In this document: in pieces, positions 13,201-25,077 of the stretch | Numbering within the stretch: position 1 is the stretch's first letter | How the letters are laid out: every line of letters begins with the position of its first letter | Assembly: GCF_003144195.1 (NCBI RefSeq) | Contig: NW_020290014.1 | Span: 62,001-126,000, forward strand | DNA length: 64,000 nt | From: Ceraceosorus guamensis | Taxonomy: Eukaryota; Basidiomycota; Exobasidiomycetes; Ceraceosorales; Ceraceosoraceae | Reading direction: 5' to 3' | Notes under the pieces: model-generated | Told to the model about the DNA's origin: nothing | Databases searched by the model: none | Seen by the model: the letters and a program-made list of their open reading frames with translations, nothing else | Translations under genes and position numbers: made by a program

Positions 13201-14582
13201 CATGCTATAGCTGCTGGGAGCGCGCAGGACATCCTTTCACTGCGACAGCCACATCGCGATGGCAAGGCGCGATGGATGCTGCTGGATGCAGCATCTAAGC
13301 GGCCCCAGGCAAAGCGCTTCACGCCACTTCGTTGCGACCACTCACAATTCGAGAAAGCGCGCGAGCGCACTAGACGAGGGACAAATTGGGGAAAGGAAGA
13401 TGAATCTACAAAAACTTCCGTCTTGGGGAGGAAGGATCGACCGAGGAAGGCATCACAGCAGCTCGATCCGCTAGCTGATGCGACTGATGACTCACACTGC
13501 ACCGAGCCGCGGCGACACCGCGGGACCGATGATGCTGATGCTGACGCTGACGCGGAGCTGGGATGTCAATGCCACCAGTCAGCCATCCGCAGACAAAGTG
13601 CTGCGAGGTCAGGGTAGGGGACCCTCCAACTTCGTGAGAGGCGCTCGATGGCAGCAGCCATTTCCAACCCACTTGTCGACTTGTGGTACAACTTGGTCAT
13701 CATGCTCTCGTCGACGGACCTTCTATCACGTCAATGTTACATGACAACAACCTTGTGCCCTTGACTTATACTCACACCTACGCTCCTGACTCGATCGATC
13801 GTCGACTTGAGCGCTCACCGCGCGCGCGAGCGGTACTCTCATTGCGTGTGTCTTCAAAGGGCGTCATCCATCAGTGGCTTGTCCAAATTTACCGCGTCCT
13901 TGCATCCACCTTAATTCAGCAGCAACGACAGCAACGGCTCGCGCGCTTTCAAGTCCGCCCACTCTCTCGGCGCCTATCCAGACGGCCGGCTACTCCCACG
14001 CTCGCCGCACGGCCGCAGCGCGACTGGCAGTGTACCCAGCACGCACACGCCTTGGAGGAAGGAGGAAGCAGCAGTCTGTCCTCGACGTTTCGAGCTCTGC
14101 ATCGTCGAGCTGCACGCTCCACGCTGCAACGCATCCTGCCAAGGAATCAGAATCGCAATCAAAGGTCTGCGCACATTCATCGCAACGCGAGCAAGCGCAT
14201 TCCAGATTGCTCGCCTCGCCGCACCTGATCCGATCGTCACGCACACGCACACGCACACGACTCACGACTGTGACTCGCGCCGCACGGTGTGGGTGGACAA
14301 TTACCGCCCCCCCCCCCCCCTCCAGGCGCGTCAGCCACCAACGTTGCTTGCTCGATCGGTTGCCTATACTTAAATGGACCACTCTGACTGGCGATGGAAT
14401 TCCTTGGATCGACATTTAATCTTCGTCATTGACCGACGTTTTGATTTGCGCCCGCCGCACCGCACCGCGTTCCGCACTCGCACTTGACCTCTTGAGCGAG
14501 TCTTCCTAGAGGGACAAATTAAGCGGCGCAGTCTTTCAAATGCGAATCAAAGCATTTTTGTCCCTAAAGGCCACCTGCCAGC
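10270..14582. other. 4.3 kb intergenic stretch, no supported gene
   Basis: Open frames here are short, overlap on several frames, lack splice-consistent extensions and resemble no family. Visible items: a perfect 7-bp hairpin tcgcacc/ggtgcga at 11535-11553; a CTG-type microsatellite around 12690-12712; many CACGA/TCGTG motifs (for example 12750-12850, 13160-13190, 14235-14275); a C14 homopolymer at 14307-14320; and a long GC-rich block 12980-13150. Non-coding transcripts or an unrecognised orphan gene cannot be excluded. Confidence 0.5.
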
Positions 14583-17500
14583 ATGTCCATACCAGACCGT
14601 GTCATCATGCCAATTTCAGCCTCTCATCAAGGACAAGCCACATCTCACACCTCCTTCCACCCTTTTCACGCCAATTCTCATCCTTTCCTCTCCTCCTCAG
14701 CGTCCGGTCAACCGATTCAGCACGTCTCTACATCTCGGCGTCGATCGCACTCTAGCACTGCACACGCCAGTGCATCGCAAAACAGCACACGTTCTGAATT
14801 GTCCTACCGCGCCTTCACCTCACGTCGAAACCCAGTCGATTCTCAAATGCCCTGTCCCATCCGAGACGATCGAGCAACCGCAGCAGACGATCATCCACTC
14901 TCTGTCTTTCCCGAGTCTTCTTACCACACACCACCCCTAGACTCTCAGCTCGAGTCCTCTACCATATCCTCCATCCCAAGCAAGTCATCTAGCTACATGT
15001 CGCGCTTCCACCGAACCGCCCAAGATACGCCCCCTTGGACGCCCGACGATAGGGATGGCCGCAGCACAGAAGCGTCCTCTGTCGCCTCCAGTTCCACGTA
15101 TCAAAGCAAAGTGGCGCCATCTGCGATGGCGTCGCATCGCTCGCCGGCGAGGAGCATCACCATCGCAGCTAGTGCGCACATTGCGCCTAGCCCAGCGCCT
15201 TCCTCCAGGTCGCTCCTGCGACGTCACAAAGCGCCCGACACTGAGCCACCCGTCTCGCGGTCGCCTTCCGCGTGGCTCGCCCGAAAGCTGGGCAGACGAA
15301 CAAAATCGGAACAGGCGCAAGGAATCGCACCGCCGCCGGTCAGTGACCGGCCGCTGCAGAGCATGTTGGGCGCTCCGTTGCCATTTGCGGACGAGTACAG
15401 CGCCACGACGCTGTCAAGGCTGAGAGGTCTGCGCCTGGGTGACACGACCCCAAATGTTGCTCGCAGCCCTTGGGCGGATGATCCGCCCCACTGGCCCTTG
15501 AGCTCAAAGTCTCATTCGGAGCATGCGCCGATTGCATTTTGGTCTGATTTCGTTACGCTGTACGCGGCTGGCGCCGTCGATCTCAGCGACCCTCCCAAGA
15601 TTCCAGTGTCCTCCGTCTCGTACGAAAATCATCCGCTGCACCCTGCCCTTGAGGTCAAATCGACAGGTTCGGATCGTGGCGCGCCGCGATTAGCAAGGGG
15701 AAACACTCTTGCATTGAAAGGCTCCTCTCCACTTCCGCCGCCTACAGGTCCGCTTCCCGCTCCTCCCACCGACGCTCAGAACCAGAGCCATGCTAGGGAC
15801 TCGCTTCGGCCACCCAGGCCGGCCTCTCGACGACCGAGCACGGGTAGCGGTGCGAGTACGCACTCGCACGGAGGTGCGGATCGCTCCAGTAATGAGAGTC
15901 GGATGAGCACCGTCGTTTGGGAAGTCAATACTCGCGAAGGTGCTCGGTCTACTGAGCCGCCTGTGCCCGACGTCATGCCAGGTGTGCCAACGTCGGAAGG
16001 AGTCGTGCGAGGAGGCATGCCTGCCCCTCTGCCAAAGTGAGTGTCGCGAAGACCACCTCTTCTACCTTTGTCCGACTAGGAGTACCGCTTGACGTGTTTT
16101 CTCATTTTGTGTAGCTTCGAGCAAGCTCGTCTAAAGGCTCTTGCGCGCTGCGATGCTCTGCGCCGACATGAGTCTGTGGGTTCTTCGCAAGGACACATTT
16201 CGGCCGGGCAAGCTGTACGGCTAAAACATCGACAAGCTCCTGCTGTCACTGCCAGTCTAGCGGAAGAGGTGCAATCATCAGACGAGCGTCGTGGGCCTCG
16301 TGAAGAGCTCCAAGCGGTAGCGGATTGCTTGACGGAGAGAGCTCTGGCTCGACTCGGCCCGGATGGGTCTTGTCGGATCGTGTGGATCGAAAAGGAAAAG
16401 GTGTCCATCTTTTCGATTTGCGGTCATGCTCCTGGTGCCCAATCACCCTCAACCTCACCTCGGCCGCATAGCTTAGATGTGAGCTTGTTCGCTTGTCTTT
16501 GTGCTCGATTTTTTGTTTTTTTTTGCACACCCCTGCCCGCACTCACTCGTCTATTCACCGCGTGCAGGCGCATACGATTCTGAACCGAGGCGAAGCCTTT
16601 GTCGTCCCCGACGCCCTCATCGATCCTCGTTTCACGGAATTGCCAGTCGTGCAAAGCGGCGAACAGACGCGCTTCTACGCTGGTGTCCCTGTGATGAGCG
16701 AGGATAAGCTGCCCATCGGTATGTGTAGCGCTGATCGAGAAGCGTCGGGAAATGTTCGACTGATGAAGCATATGCCTCACCGACAGCCGTTTTGTCCATC
16801 TCGTCCAGCCGCCCTCGCCAAGGCTGGACAACATCCGACGATCGATGGCTGCGGGCCTTGGCGCTGGAGTTTGAGCAGGCTCTCGATCGAGTTCGCGAGA
16901 TGGAGCTGGACAGCTTGACGTCGAAGTTGGAAACTGGTGCGTGTGTTTGACATGCTCTCTACATAGCGTATAGGACTGACCGAATCATCGCCTTAGCCTT
17001 GAGCAAGATGCACAAGTTGCTCAAGATCCCGATTACGCCAAAGGTAGAAGGCCCTGCCACCGCAATGTCGACGCCGTTGATCGGCTCTCGCTCGCGCACT
17101 CCGTCTCATGTTTCGTCATTGTCCATGGCGAACAGTACCTCGAGCGTCAAGCATTATCACCTACCAGGCACCCCAGTCGCTGCAAGTCTTTTCGATGAGG
17201 TGTCCGAGCTCAGTCGAATTGAGGCTGCGATGGAGAGCAACGCGGAATGCGAGGCGCAATGGAGCTATAGCGACCCAGCTAGCAAAGCCAGCAAAGCGAG
17301 CCTGGAGTCTGCCGTAAAGACGCTTGCGGCTGCGGTTTCCATGGACGCCGTTTACGTCGCAAAGGTGGGTCGACCGTCAGAGATCATCATCTCTTGCGGT
17401 TTGAGCGAGGCTAGCCCCAACCTCGCATGCCCATTGGACGAAGAAGTGCACGAGAATGCTCGTGCTGCGCTGCACGTGGTTCAGTTCTCCGAGCGAAGTG

Positions 17501-18856
17501 GCCGTGGCACCCGACTGCCTTGGCTAGGCATGAGCCCCTCGGGTAGAGCTTTGCAATTTGCTTCGGGCGTCATGGCGCCCTGCCGCCCCGATACGTCGAC
17601 AGCAGGCGTTTCCGAGTCTGCTGCAAGGTCACGGTGCGTCCTCGTCGCGCTGAGTTGCGAGGGGTCGCGTCTGCTTCAAGATGTTGGTGAGTTGACAATC
17701 GGTCCATCAGACGATCGCAACGGCGCTGATGAGCCTTGAGCGGCACCTCTCAGAACACCGCTTTTTGGAGCGTGCAGCTTCTCTACTTGCCACCCAGCTC
17801 GACTGCTACGAGTTTTTGAGCCCAAACGATGCTCGTTGTCTCTCGGAGAGCCCTCTTGCCATGCCCTCGAATTGGACAGTCGACAAGTCTGGCAGCCCTG
17901 CAAGTCGTGCGAATGCTGTCGGAGTCTCTGCAAGTAGTGTGCTGAACGAGTATCGCACATCTTCGTCAAAAGGTAGCGGGCCGTTGCACGGCACCACGAA
18001 CAGAAGGCATCGAGAACACTCTACTGCAACCTCGACGCACTCTTCGAAAGCCACGTGCGACTCGTCCAGCCATTTCACTCTCGGTCTGGGGAGCGAGGGC
18101 TTGACTTCCAAGGAGCCCACGGAAGCTTTTCACGCAGTTGTTGGCGAGATCATTGTTGGACGAAACTCCCGCATCAGCCCCACATTTGAGTCACCAGCAC
18201 TTTCCACTCCTTCGCTGGCGACCACTCTCACATCCGATCCGTCCAGCAGTATACCCGACAGCTACTTTCACACAACTTCGCTGGATTACTCTTCGGCGCC
18301 GTCGCAGCGACACGGGACAGCGACAGAGGGCAGTCTCTTGATGTCGCCCTTGACGCTCAAGCAGCGCACACAGAGCGTGTCCTCCCTGAAAGCCAAGTAC
18401 GATGCGGCTGAACAACTCAGTCACGAGCGATTGGCCGATGGCGGGAAGCTCTTGCGCCGCAAATCGAGTGCGCTGTCAGGAAAGCTTCACAGTACACGCG
18501 CTTCGGCAACGTCCGTGAGCGGGGCCTCGCCCGAAAGGCGTAGCTCGATCAGCTTCGTCGGATGCCCATCAGACGAGCCAAGATCCGTCGAGGGCGTCGA
18601 TTCGCTGCAACCGTACTTTGCAGCGGCTTACACAGAACACTCTGTCCAAGTCTGCGGGCAGTCTATTGACGGGCCGCAAGCTCAGGAAGAGGTGACGGGC
18701 TTGTCGCAGGAGCTTGCTTATTTGCGCAGGCACCGCGCCAAAATGGCCGAGCAGCGCGCCATCAGTCCGAGCTCGTGGAAAGAGGAGCTTGGTGAAGCAC
18801 CGTCGCGTCCGGACACGGCGTCCACTGTGCCCTCCTTCCATCGGACTTTTCACTGA
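14583..18856 (+). CDS. Large GAF-domain protein
   Basis: Exons 14583-16036, 16115-16478, 16568-16718, 16787-16936, 16997-17686 and 17754-18856; five introns of 60-90 nt; 1303 residues. Residues 1-480 are Ser/Pro/Arg-rich and probably disordered. From NFEQARLKALARC (about 485) the sequence has the lead-in typical of fungal GAF proteins. GAF signatures follow: LNRGEAFVVPDALIDPRF, then RFYAGVPVMSEDKLPIAVLSI, split exactly by the third and fourth exons. A second helical region with a Ser-rich tail follows (to 1303). No histidine-kinase HATPase, response-regulator or cyclase domain follows the GAF, unlike hybrid kinases that share this GAF type. A role as a small-molecule or protein-sensing scaffold is inferred. 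The last intron (17687-17753) was chosen by phase; a shorter acceptor at 17710 would leave only 24 nt and the wrong phase. Confidence 0.82.
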
Positions 18857-19083
18857 GGTGTGTGCGCTAGCACAAGCGCGGAGAGCCGAGAGAAGAATGA
18901 TGCGTCCCAGACTTGTCAATCTTGTGTACCAGACCAGAAGTGCCTGCTCGAGTCTGAAACTTCATCGTCACCTTTGACCGTCACCCGAACTTGCTCATGC
19001 CCTGCATTTGTATTGCTTGTTTTTTTTTTCTTGCTACAGTGCCGCTAAGTGGTATCCAATAACATTTTCCCCCGCATGCTTGC

Positions 19084-19660
19084 TCAGGCTGCTGCGCTGA
19101 ATTCTAGGGCCTTTTGCAGACGGTTCATCGCGAGCTCGTAGGCTTCGTCTCTCAGCTTGGCCGGCTCTGTGCCTTCCTTGACCATCTTGTCCCAGTTATG
19201 TCCTTGACCTTTTGCCTCGTAATGCACCACATCTCGTCCAGCTTCCTCGAGCTTCTTGGCCAGATTCCGCGCTTCTCTAGCCAGCGAATCGCCCTGGCAC
19301 GTGATGATGGTGGTGCTGCTCGGGAAAGCTTGGGTCGATGCGTAGATGGGCGAGACGAGCGGGTCGTCCCTCTTTTGCGGTGGAGGCAGGTAGCAGGCGT
19401 AGAGGAAGTGGCGAAGCTGGGGAGGAAGGACACCGCCGGCTGCGCCTTTTGATGGAGATAGAGCTGGCTTGTTGTAAGGAGATTCGGCGAGGTCGGTGGA
19501 AGGATAGAAGGCGACCACTGCTTTGATGCTCGCGTCTCCGCGCTGATGAGCGCGAACGCAGGCTGTGAGGACGAGATTTCCGCCGGAGCTGAAGCCGGTC
19601 AGAGCGATTTTGGAGGCATCCCAATTTATGGAAGAGGCTTGTGGGCTCGTGTGGGGTTTG

Positions 19661-19702
<42 letters not shown>

Positions 19703-20184
19703 ACCACCACCTCCACCTCCGCATCGTCGGATGCGATGCAACCTTGTTGCAAGAAGGACAAGACGGCATCCACATCCTCGCTTGCTGCTGGGAAAGGATG
19801 CTCGGGGGCGTGCGAATAGTCGACATCAAAGACGATGGCGTTGATGCTATCCGCCATCAATTGACAAAATTTGCCATCCTCTCCAAAAGAGTGGAAGCAG
19901 AAACCCGAGCCGTGCAAATTGATGATGGCTGCTGGTCTTGCGCTCCGACTTGAGGCAGTAGAGCTGCCCGGAGGAGGAGGAGAAGGAGGAGAAGGAGAGA
20001 GATTGCTGCTGTTGCTGCTCGGTTGATAAATGTGAATCAATACTCGACGTTTGGACTTGGTCTTGAGACGCAGCTTGATGCTGGGCTTGGCAGGCGGACC
20101 GTGCGCTTTTGGACCCATGAACTTGAGCACGACTGGAATGAGGAACCGCAGAAAGCGGATTCCAGCTACTTTGAGCGCGTACAT
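19084..20184 (-). CDS. Alpha/beta hydrolase, HSL/lipase-esterase family
   Basis: Intronless, 366 residues, starting MYALKVAGIRFLRFLIP, a probable N-terminal membrane anchor or signal. Catalytic features in order: oxyanion-hole motif LHGSGF (HGGG-type, here HGSG), YSHAPEHPFPAA, nucleophile elbow GFSSGGN, Asp within CQGDSLAREA, and His within GQGHNW. These form a complete Ser-Asp-His triad of the hormone-sensitive-lipase-like family that acts on short acyl or carboxyl esters; the substrate is unknown. A pure run of 13 Gln, coded by an uninterrupted CAG tract (19663-19701), sits in the loop before the nucleophile strand and is not a family feature. A Ser/Pro-rich insert also occurs near residue 65. 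Confidence 0.88.
19663..19701 (+). repeat. (CTG)13 / polyglutamine microsatellite inside hydrolase gene
   Basis: Thirteen perfect CTG units on the plus strand, which are CAG codons for 13 consecutive Gln on the coding minus strand. A perfect run of this length is prone to length change. Confidence 0.97.
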
Positions 20185-21539
20185 TCCCACACTTCAGCGT
20201 GAATCGCCAAGGGTGCGGGGGCAGGAGAGGAGAGGGCGGAAAGGCAATCGACCTTTCAGCGAAGTCTTGGGACAGGGGAGGATGAAACAAGTCAAAGTGC
20301 TAATCGCAAATGTCTTTGGCTTGAGATGACCAGATCTACAGAGACGTCGTAGTTTCCCTTGGGTGTTGATATAGACGTTCGGAGGGCAAGCGGCGTCGCT
20401 GCTGCCCATGCGTGTTGCACGGATGTGGAGGTCTGCTCTGTCAGCCGCACAAGCTGATTCCGGCCCTGCATGGTCACGTGTCGCTTTCTGCGTAGAGATT
20501 TTTGATCTTCACAAATGGCGAGGGGCAATTGCAAGTTTGATGATGGGTGTGATGAAGTTTGAGTGCGTGGGACATGGATGACAGCAGGCATGCATGCGCG
20601 CGTGACCCTGGGGTCCCTATGCGATAGCCGCTGCCGGGCCGGGCGTCAGAAGAGACTCAAACTACATATGACTGCTGGGAACTCGCAAAAGACTCACCAG
20701 GGCGTCAGGCGTGACCTTTCTTAACTTACGAATCGCTGCCGCTGCCTCACCCAATTGAAGACCAGGACAGCTTGGTTGCAATAGCGACTCGCATTCACCA
20801 TTCATCATCGCCGGTTCCCGCCTTCAAGATGAAACCAGGACGCGGACGGGGATCAAATAGCGAAATCACACTTCACGGCATTCATTCATTCACGATTCCT
20901 GGGTTTTCTTCCGGAATGGCGCGCGCGCGTACACCGAACACGCACAGCATTATCAGACGCGCATCGTCGAGTTTGATGCCCATCATTGGTCGTCCCGATC
21001 GAATGATTTGAGATTCTGATTGAATGGGCTGGGATGCGCTGGGCTGCTGGTTATTGCGCGCGGCCATATACGCGCGGCTGAATATGCTGCGCCAGCTGCG
21101 CGCGGTACGATCGAGTGGCGGCCATATATGCAGCATGCGCACCGCAGTCGCCATCATATATATGCGCAGTCGAGTCCTCATCTATGCGACTGCGCAAGAA
21201 ATCACGACTTGATTGTGATTGCGGCGGGGGGGTGGATGTTGCATGGTGAGTTTAATGTTTGATGTAGTGATGAGTCAAATAACAGCATCGAGGTACGCCG
21301 CTGTAATTAATCACAATTGTGAGGAAGAGGAGGGCAATCAAGAATCAACAATGCAAAGATGGAGAGATGGCGGCCGCGTGCGGTCGAGCTTTCAGTGGAG
21401 AGAAGAGAGCGCACCCAAAGCCCCTCTCTTCATGCTCCTGCCCATGGGCACCTGCCATGCTGCACGCTTCTATCTGCTCGACATTCACGGCTGAGCACTT
21501 GCGGGCTGCTTCGACAGCCCAACAAATAGCCAGGCAATC
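20185..21539. other. Intergenic region between divergent genes
   Basis: About 1.35 kb without a supported gene. It contains several ATTCACGATT/TCACGACTT-type motifs (20890, 21200) and ATATAT-containing palindromic patches (21060-21170). Confidence 0.45.
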
Positions 21540-24500
21540 ATGAGCGATAGCAATCCATCCAACATCCAATCCTCCTCCACCAACCCTCCCTCGTCCTCGC
21601 CCACAATCACAGTGACAGGTCAACTACCCACGCTCACCATTGTCCTGTTCTCTTGCGGTCTGACACTATTTATAGCGCACCTATCACGAAGCAGCAGCAA
21701 CGGTGCAAGTCTACCCAGCCTCCAATGCGCGAGCGGATCGATAGCGGGATGCGGTGCGCCTGCTGCTGCGGCAGGCGACCCTTTCGAGCCTCATCGTCCA
21801 CACTTGAGACTTTATAGGGATCACGTGGGTTCATGGGGCATGCCTGGTGTACCTGCTCCGCCCGAACCTGCTGCTGCTATCGTCTATCCCCACACTGCTG
21901 CAGGCGCAGCGCATGTACACGCACACGCACACGCACAGCCGCGCGAGACGGCTTCGAGGGAGAGTGGGACGTGTACTCCTTCTACATGCCCAAACAAGCT
22001 TCTTCTCCTTCTCTACCGCCTGCTGCTCAGGTCCCGCACGGAGCGAGAGCAAACAGAGTGCAATCGTACGATCCCATACTGCAACATGCGCGAGGACCTG
22101 CATTGCCAGCTTGGGCCGCGCTCCTCCTCACGTTGGGCTTTGTGTTTGCGGTGGGCGCTGGGTTCATATGGATTCAACCTGCGACTCTTACGCAGCAGCA
22201 GCAGCCGCCGCGGCAGAACACGCCTGGCGGTGGCGGTGGCGGTGGCGGTTCAGGTGCAGGTTCTTCATCAAGTCCGGGCAACAAGGGCAAGGAGAGAGGA
22301 AAGGAGGAGGAGGATTCAAAGGGAGCAAATGCTTTTAAGACGGACAAGACAAAGCTGGATGCTGCAAAGGAAAAGATCGGACAAGCTCTTTCTTCTTTGG
22401 CTGCGTTTGACAAGGTCGAGCCTCGTCAAGAGAGGCAATCAGCAGCAGCAGCAGCAGCAGGTCAAAAGATGACTGGACAAGCTCACTGCGAACATTGCGA
22501 GCATTGCACTCAGCTCCAAGCTCAAGCTGCTGGCTCCTCGACTGGCATGCAGAGTCAGAGCGCAGCGGTCGAGGGTTGCACGTGCAAGCTTTGTAGGATA
22601 TGCGTCAAGTTGGGTGGTGGGCCCAAGAAGGCCAACACGGCGAACAGCAGCGCGGATGCGAGTAGCAGTGTGAGCGACGAGGGCGGGAATAAGCAAAAGT
22701 CCTCAGCGAAAGGCAAAGAGAAGCAGTCGGAGCAGGATGAGGACAAGCGCAAGGATAAAGGGGAGCAAAAGATTTCTGATCCGGAAGGGCAAGAGCAAAA
22801 GGAAGACAAAAAGGAGCAAAAGACGCTCAGATCGAGCACGTCGGCGGAGAACATGCCTACAAGCACGCAAACCACCAAGAGGACCACGGTGGAGGAAGTG
22901 CAGGAGAGTCAGAGCTCCGATGGAAAGTCTCACAAGCTCATCACCACCATCGAGGTGGAAGAGCAGCCCGGACGGTCAGGCGCACCATCTTCCAGCTTCA
23001 ACAATTCGAGCACCAAGTCTGACAAGAGCAAAGGCAACAGTGAACGCAAAAATGAAGTTCGAGCGGGAAAGGAGGGACAAGTTGAATCTGAAATTCAGAC
23101 TGTGCCCGCCATCGTCATTGCACCTCCTTTGCAGGCCGATACGAGGATCGAAGCTGTGCAGATCCGACAGCCTGGCGGCGGTGCAGCCAAACGAAGTGAC
23201 CTACTCAGCGCGCGTAACAAAGACGAAGCGAATGCTCAGTTGCAAAAGGGCAGCGATAAGGGCAGTCAGAGCGCCAGTAGCGATGATCGCGAAGAGAAGC
23301 AGAGCGGCAACAGCAACGACAATGGCACCGCCAACAGTGGATCGGCAAACGGCAACGAGAGGCAGCAAGACGAGAGGCAAGAGGGCCGAGGCAAAAAGAC
23401 GCGCAAAGAAGACTTCAAAGAGTTCAAGAAGGAAATGAAGAGCGCCATTGTTGATTTGCTCACTGGCTCTTCTTCCGACGCCCAAGTTACGACGGAAGCT
23501 GGCGAAGAAACGCAGGAGAAAGGCACGGCCGATTCGTCGAAAGGCAAAGGGACTTCTCTCACCAAGGAGGCGCTGGAAGCTATGAGCACGCGGGCTGAAC
23601 AAGCCACCGAAGCTGGCGAGAGAGATGAAGATCTGGAGAGCGTTAGCCTGGACGGTATCGATGTGCGCTCACAAGAGGCTAAAGATTATTTCTCACACGA
23701 TTCGAGGCGACACGCGCAGGAGCTACCGATGATCAGCGAACCTCCTTTGGCTCAGCCGGACATCTTTCCAGCTGTGCTTGTGAGGGAAGACAAGTCCAGC
23801 TCGACGGAGAATGAAGAGAATGTGCAAGGATTGAGACCTCCAAGATTGCCTAGACCCACGCTGCTCTCTCCCCCGCCCCCCGCTGCTGCTCTTCCGGCCG
23901 TGCTCATCACTTCGAGCACGCGTGCGGCGCAAGAAAAGAGCGCGAACGGATCTTCTGCTCGCATTTCAAGCGCGACCACCTCTGCAACGAATGGAGACGG
24001 CAGCGCATCGAGTCAGAGCCGCAGTCAGAGCCAGCAGAGCGAAGGATCGTCTACTTTTTCGCCCGCTGTGCTCAGCGAGACGGAGCGAAGAGCTTTGATG
24101 AAGAGAGCGAAACAGAGGGCTTTGTTGCAAGCTGCTACGGAAGAGCTTGTGGACAGATATCCGGCGCTGGCGAGAGAGGGAAGCGCAAAGGTGCTCGACG
24201 CGCTGGATCGATTGTTTGTGGAGCAAAATACGAAGATCGACTCGGCTTTGGTGTTGCCCAAGAGGGTTGCCGGAAACGTTTCCGAGCGGAGACCGAACGA
24301 CCCTTTGGTCGATGCGCTTGACGGACTCAGAAAATGGAGATTGGCTACGCAAATCGAGGGAGATTTGTCTGAAACGGTCAAACCTGTTGCCCTACCCTCC
24401 TCCTCCGCAGCAGCAGCAGCCGCATCGAGCACCTCTGCGCTGATCGATAAAGTGGAGCAGCTAACGCGAGAGTCAGTGGAAGAGGTGATTCAAAAAGCTT

Positions 24501-24970
24501 CGGAGGCGAGGGAAAAGTTGCAGAGCGTGCTGCAGGATGGAAAGGGCATGATGATGAAGAGGAACAAGAGGAAAAAGAAGAAGAGCGTGCAATTTGCGGA
24601 TGAGGTGGAGAATGAGGAATGGAGCGATAATGATCGGGAGACGAGGAGGAGGCTTAGGAGCGCGGAGAGGGCCGAGAGGAGAAGACGTAGGAAGGAAGAG
24701 GAGGAGATGCAAGAAGCAGGCGAGGAAGAAGAGGAACAGGAGGAGGAGAAAGAGGAGGAAGAGAGGGCGGCTTTGAAGGGGAAGAACAAGGTGACAAAGA
24801 GCTCTTTGAAAAACACCAACGCGCAAGGAGAAGAGGCGGGAGAAAAGCAAAAGTTGGAGAAAGGGACGAGAAGGGCGAGCAGGACATCGGACAAGATGGA
24901 GCCGGTCAACCTTTCGGACGATTCGTTGCGACGCATCATGAACCTCACACGCCAACTACAAGCGGCATGA
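21540..24970 (+). CDS. Two-TM protein with very long charged tail
   Basis: Proposed exons 21540-21824 and 21959-24970; intron of 134 nt; 1098 residues. The long downstream frame is certain, but the exact first splice is a best guess: the donor gtgggt is weak and the acceptor was chosen because it restores phase into GEWDVYSFYMPKQ. Hydrophobic segments: LPTLTIVLFSCGLTLFIAHL (near residue 35) and ALLLTLGFVFAVGAGFIWI (near residue 140). The remaining 900 residues are Lys/Glu/Ser/Gln-rich with Cys-His clusters (HCEHCEHC, CTCKLCRICVKLGG at about 230-270). They end in a basic stretch KRNKRKKKKSVQF followed by a Glu/Arg-rich coiled coil. The topology suggests an ER or mitochondrial membrane protein with a large cytosolic tail; the function is not recognised. 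Confidence 0.65.
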
Positions 24971-25077
24971 AATCACCTGATCAGGCGATTCAATGCAGTC
25001 GCGCCACACGCACTGACCCATGGCCCATTCTCTCGATCGCAAAAAGCAAAGACGCCGGTTTGAAAAGCTGCATCGCT

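Noticed and set aside
12994-14419. Several overlapping frames of 180-207 codons upstream of the GAF gene
   Set aside because: They overlap in different frames, are Arg/Ser/His-rich as expected from GC-rich non-coding DNA, and show no domain or splice-linked continuation.
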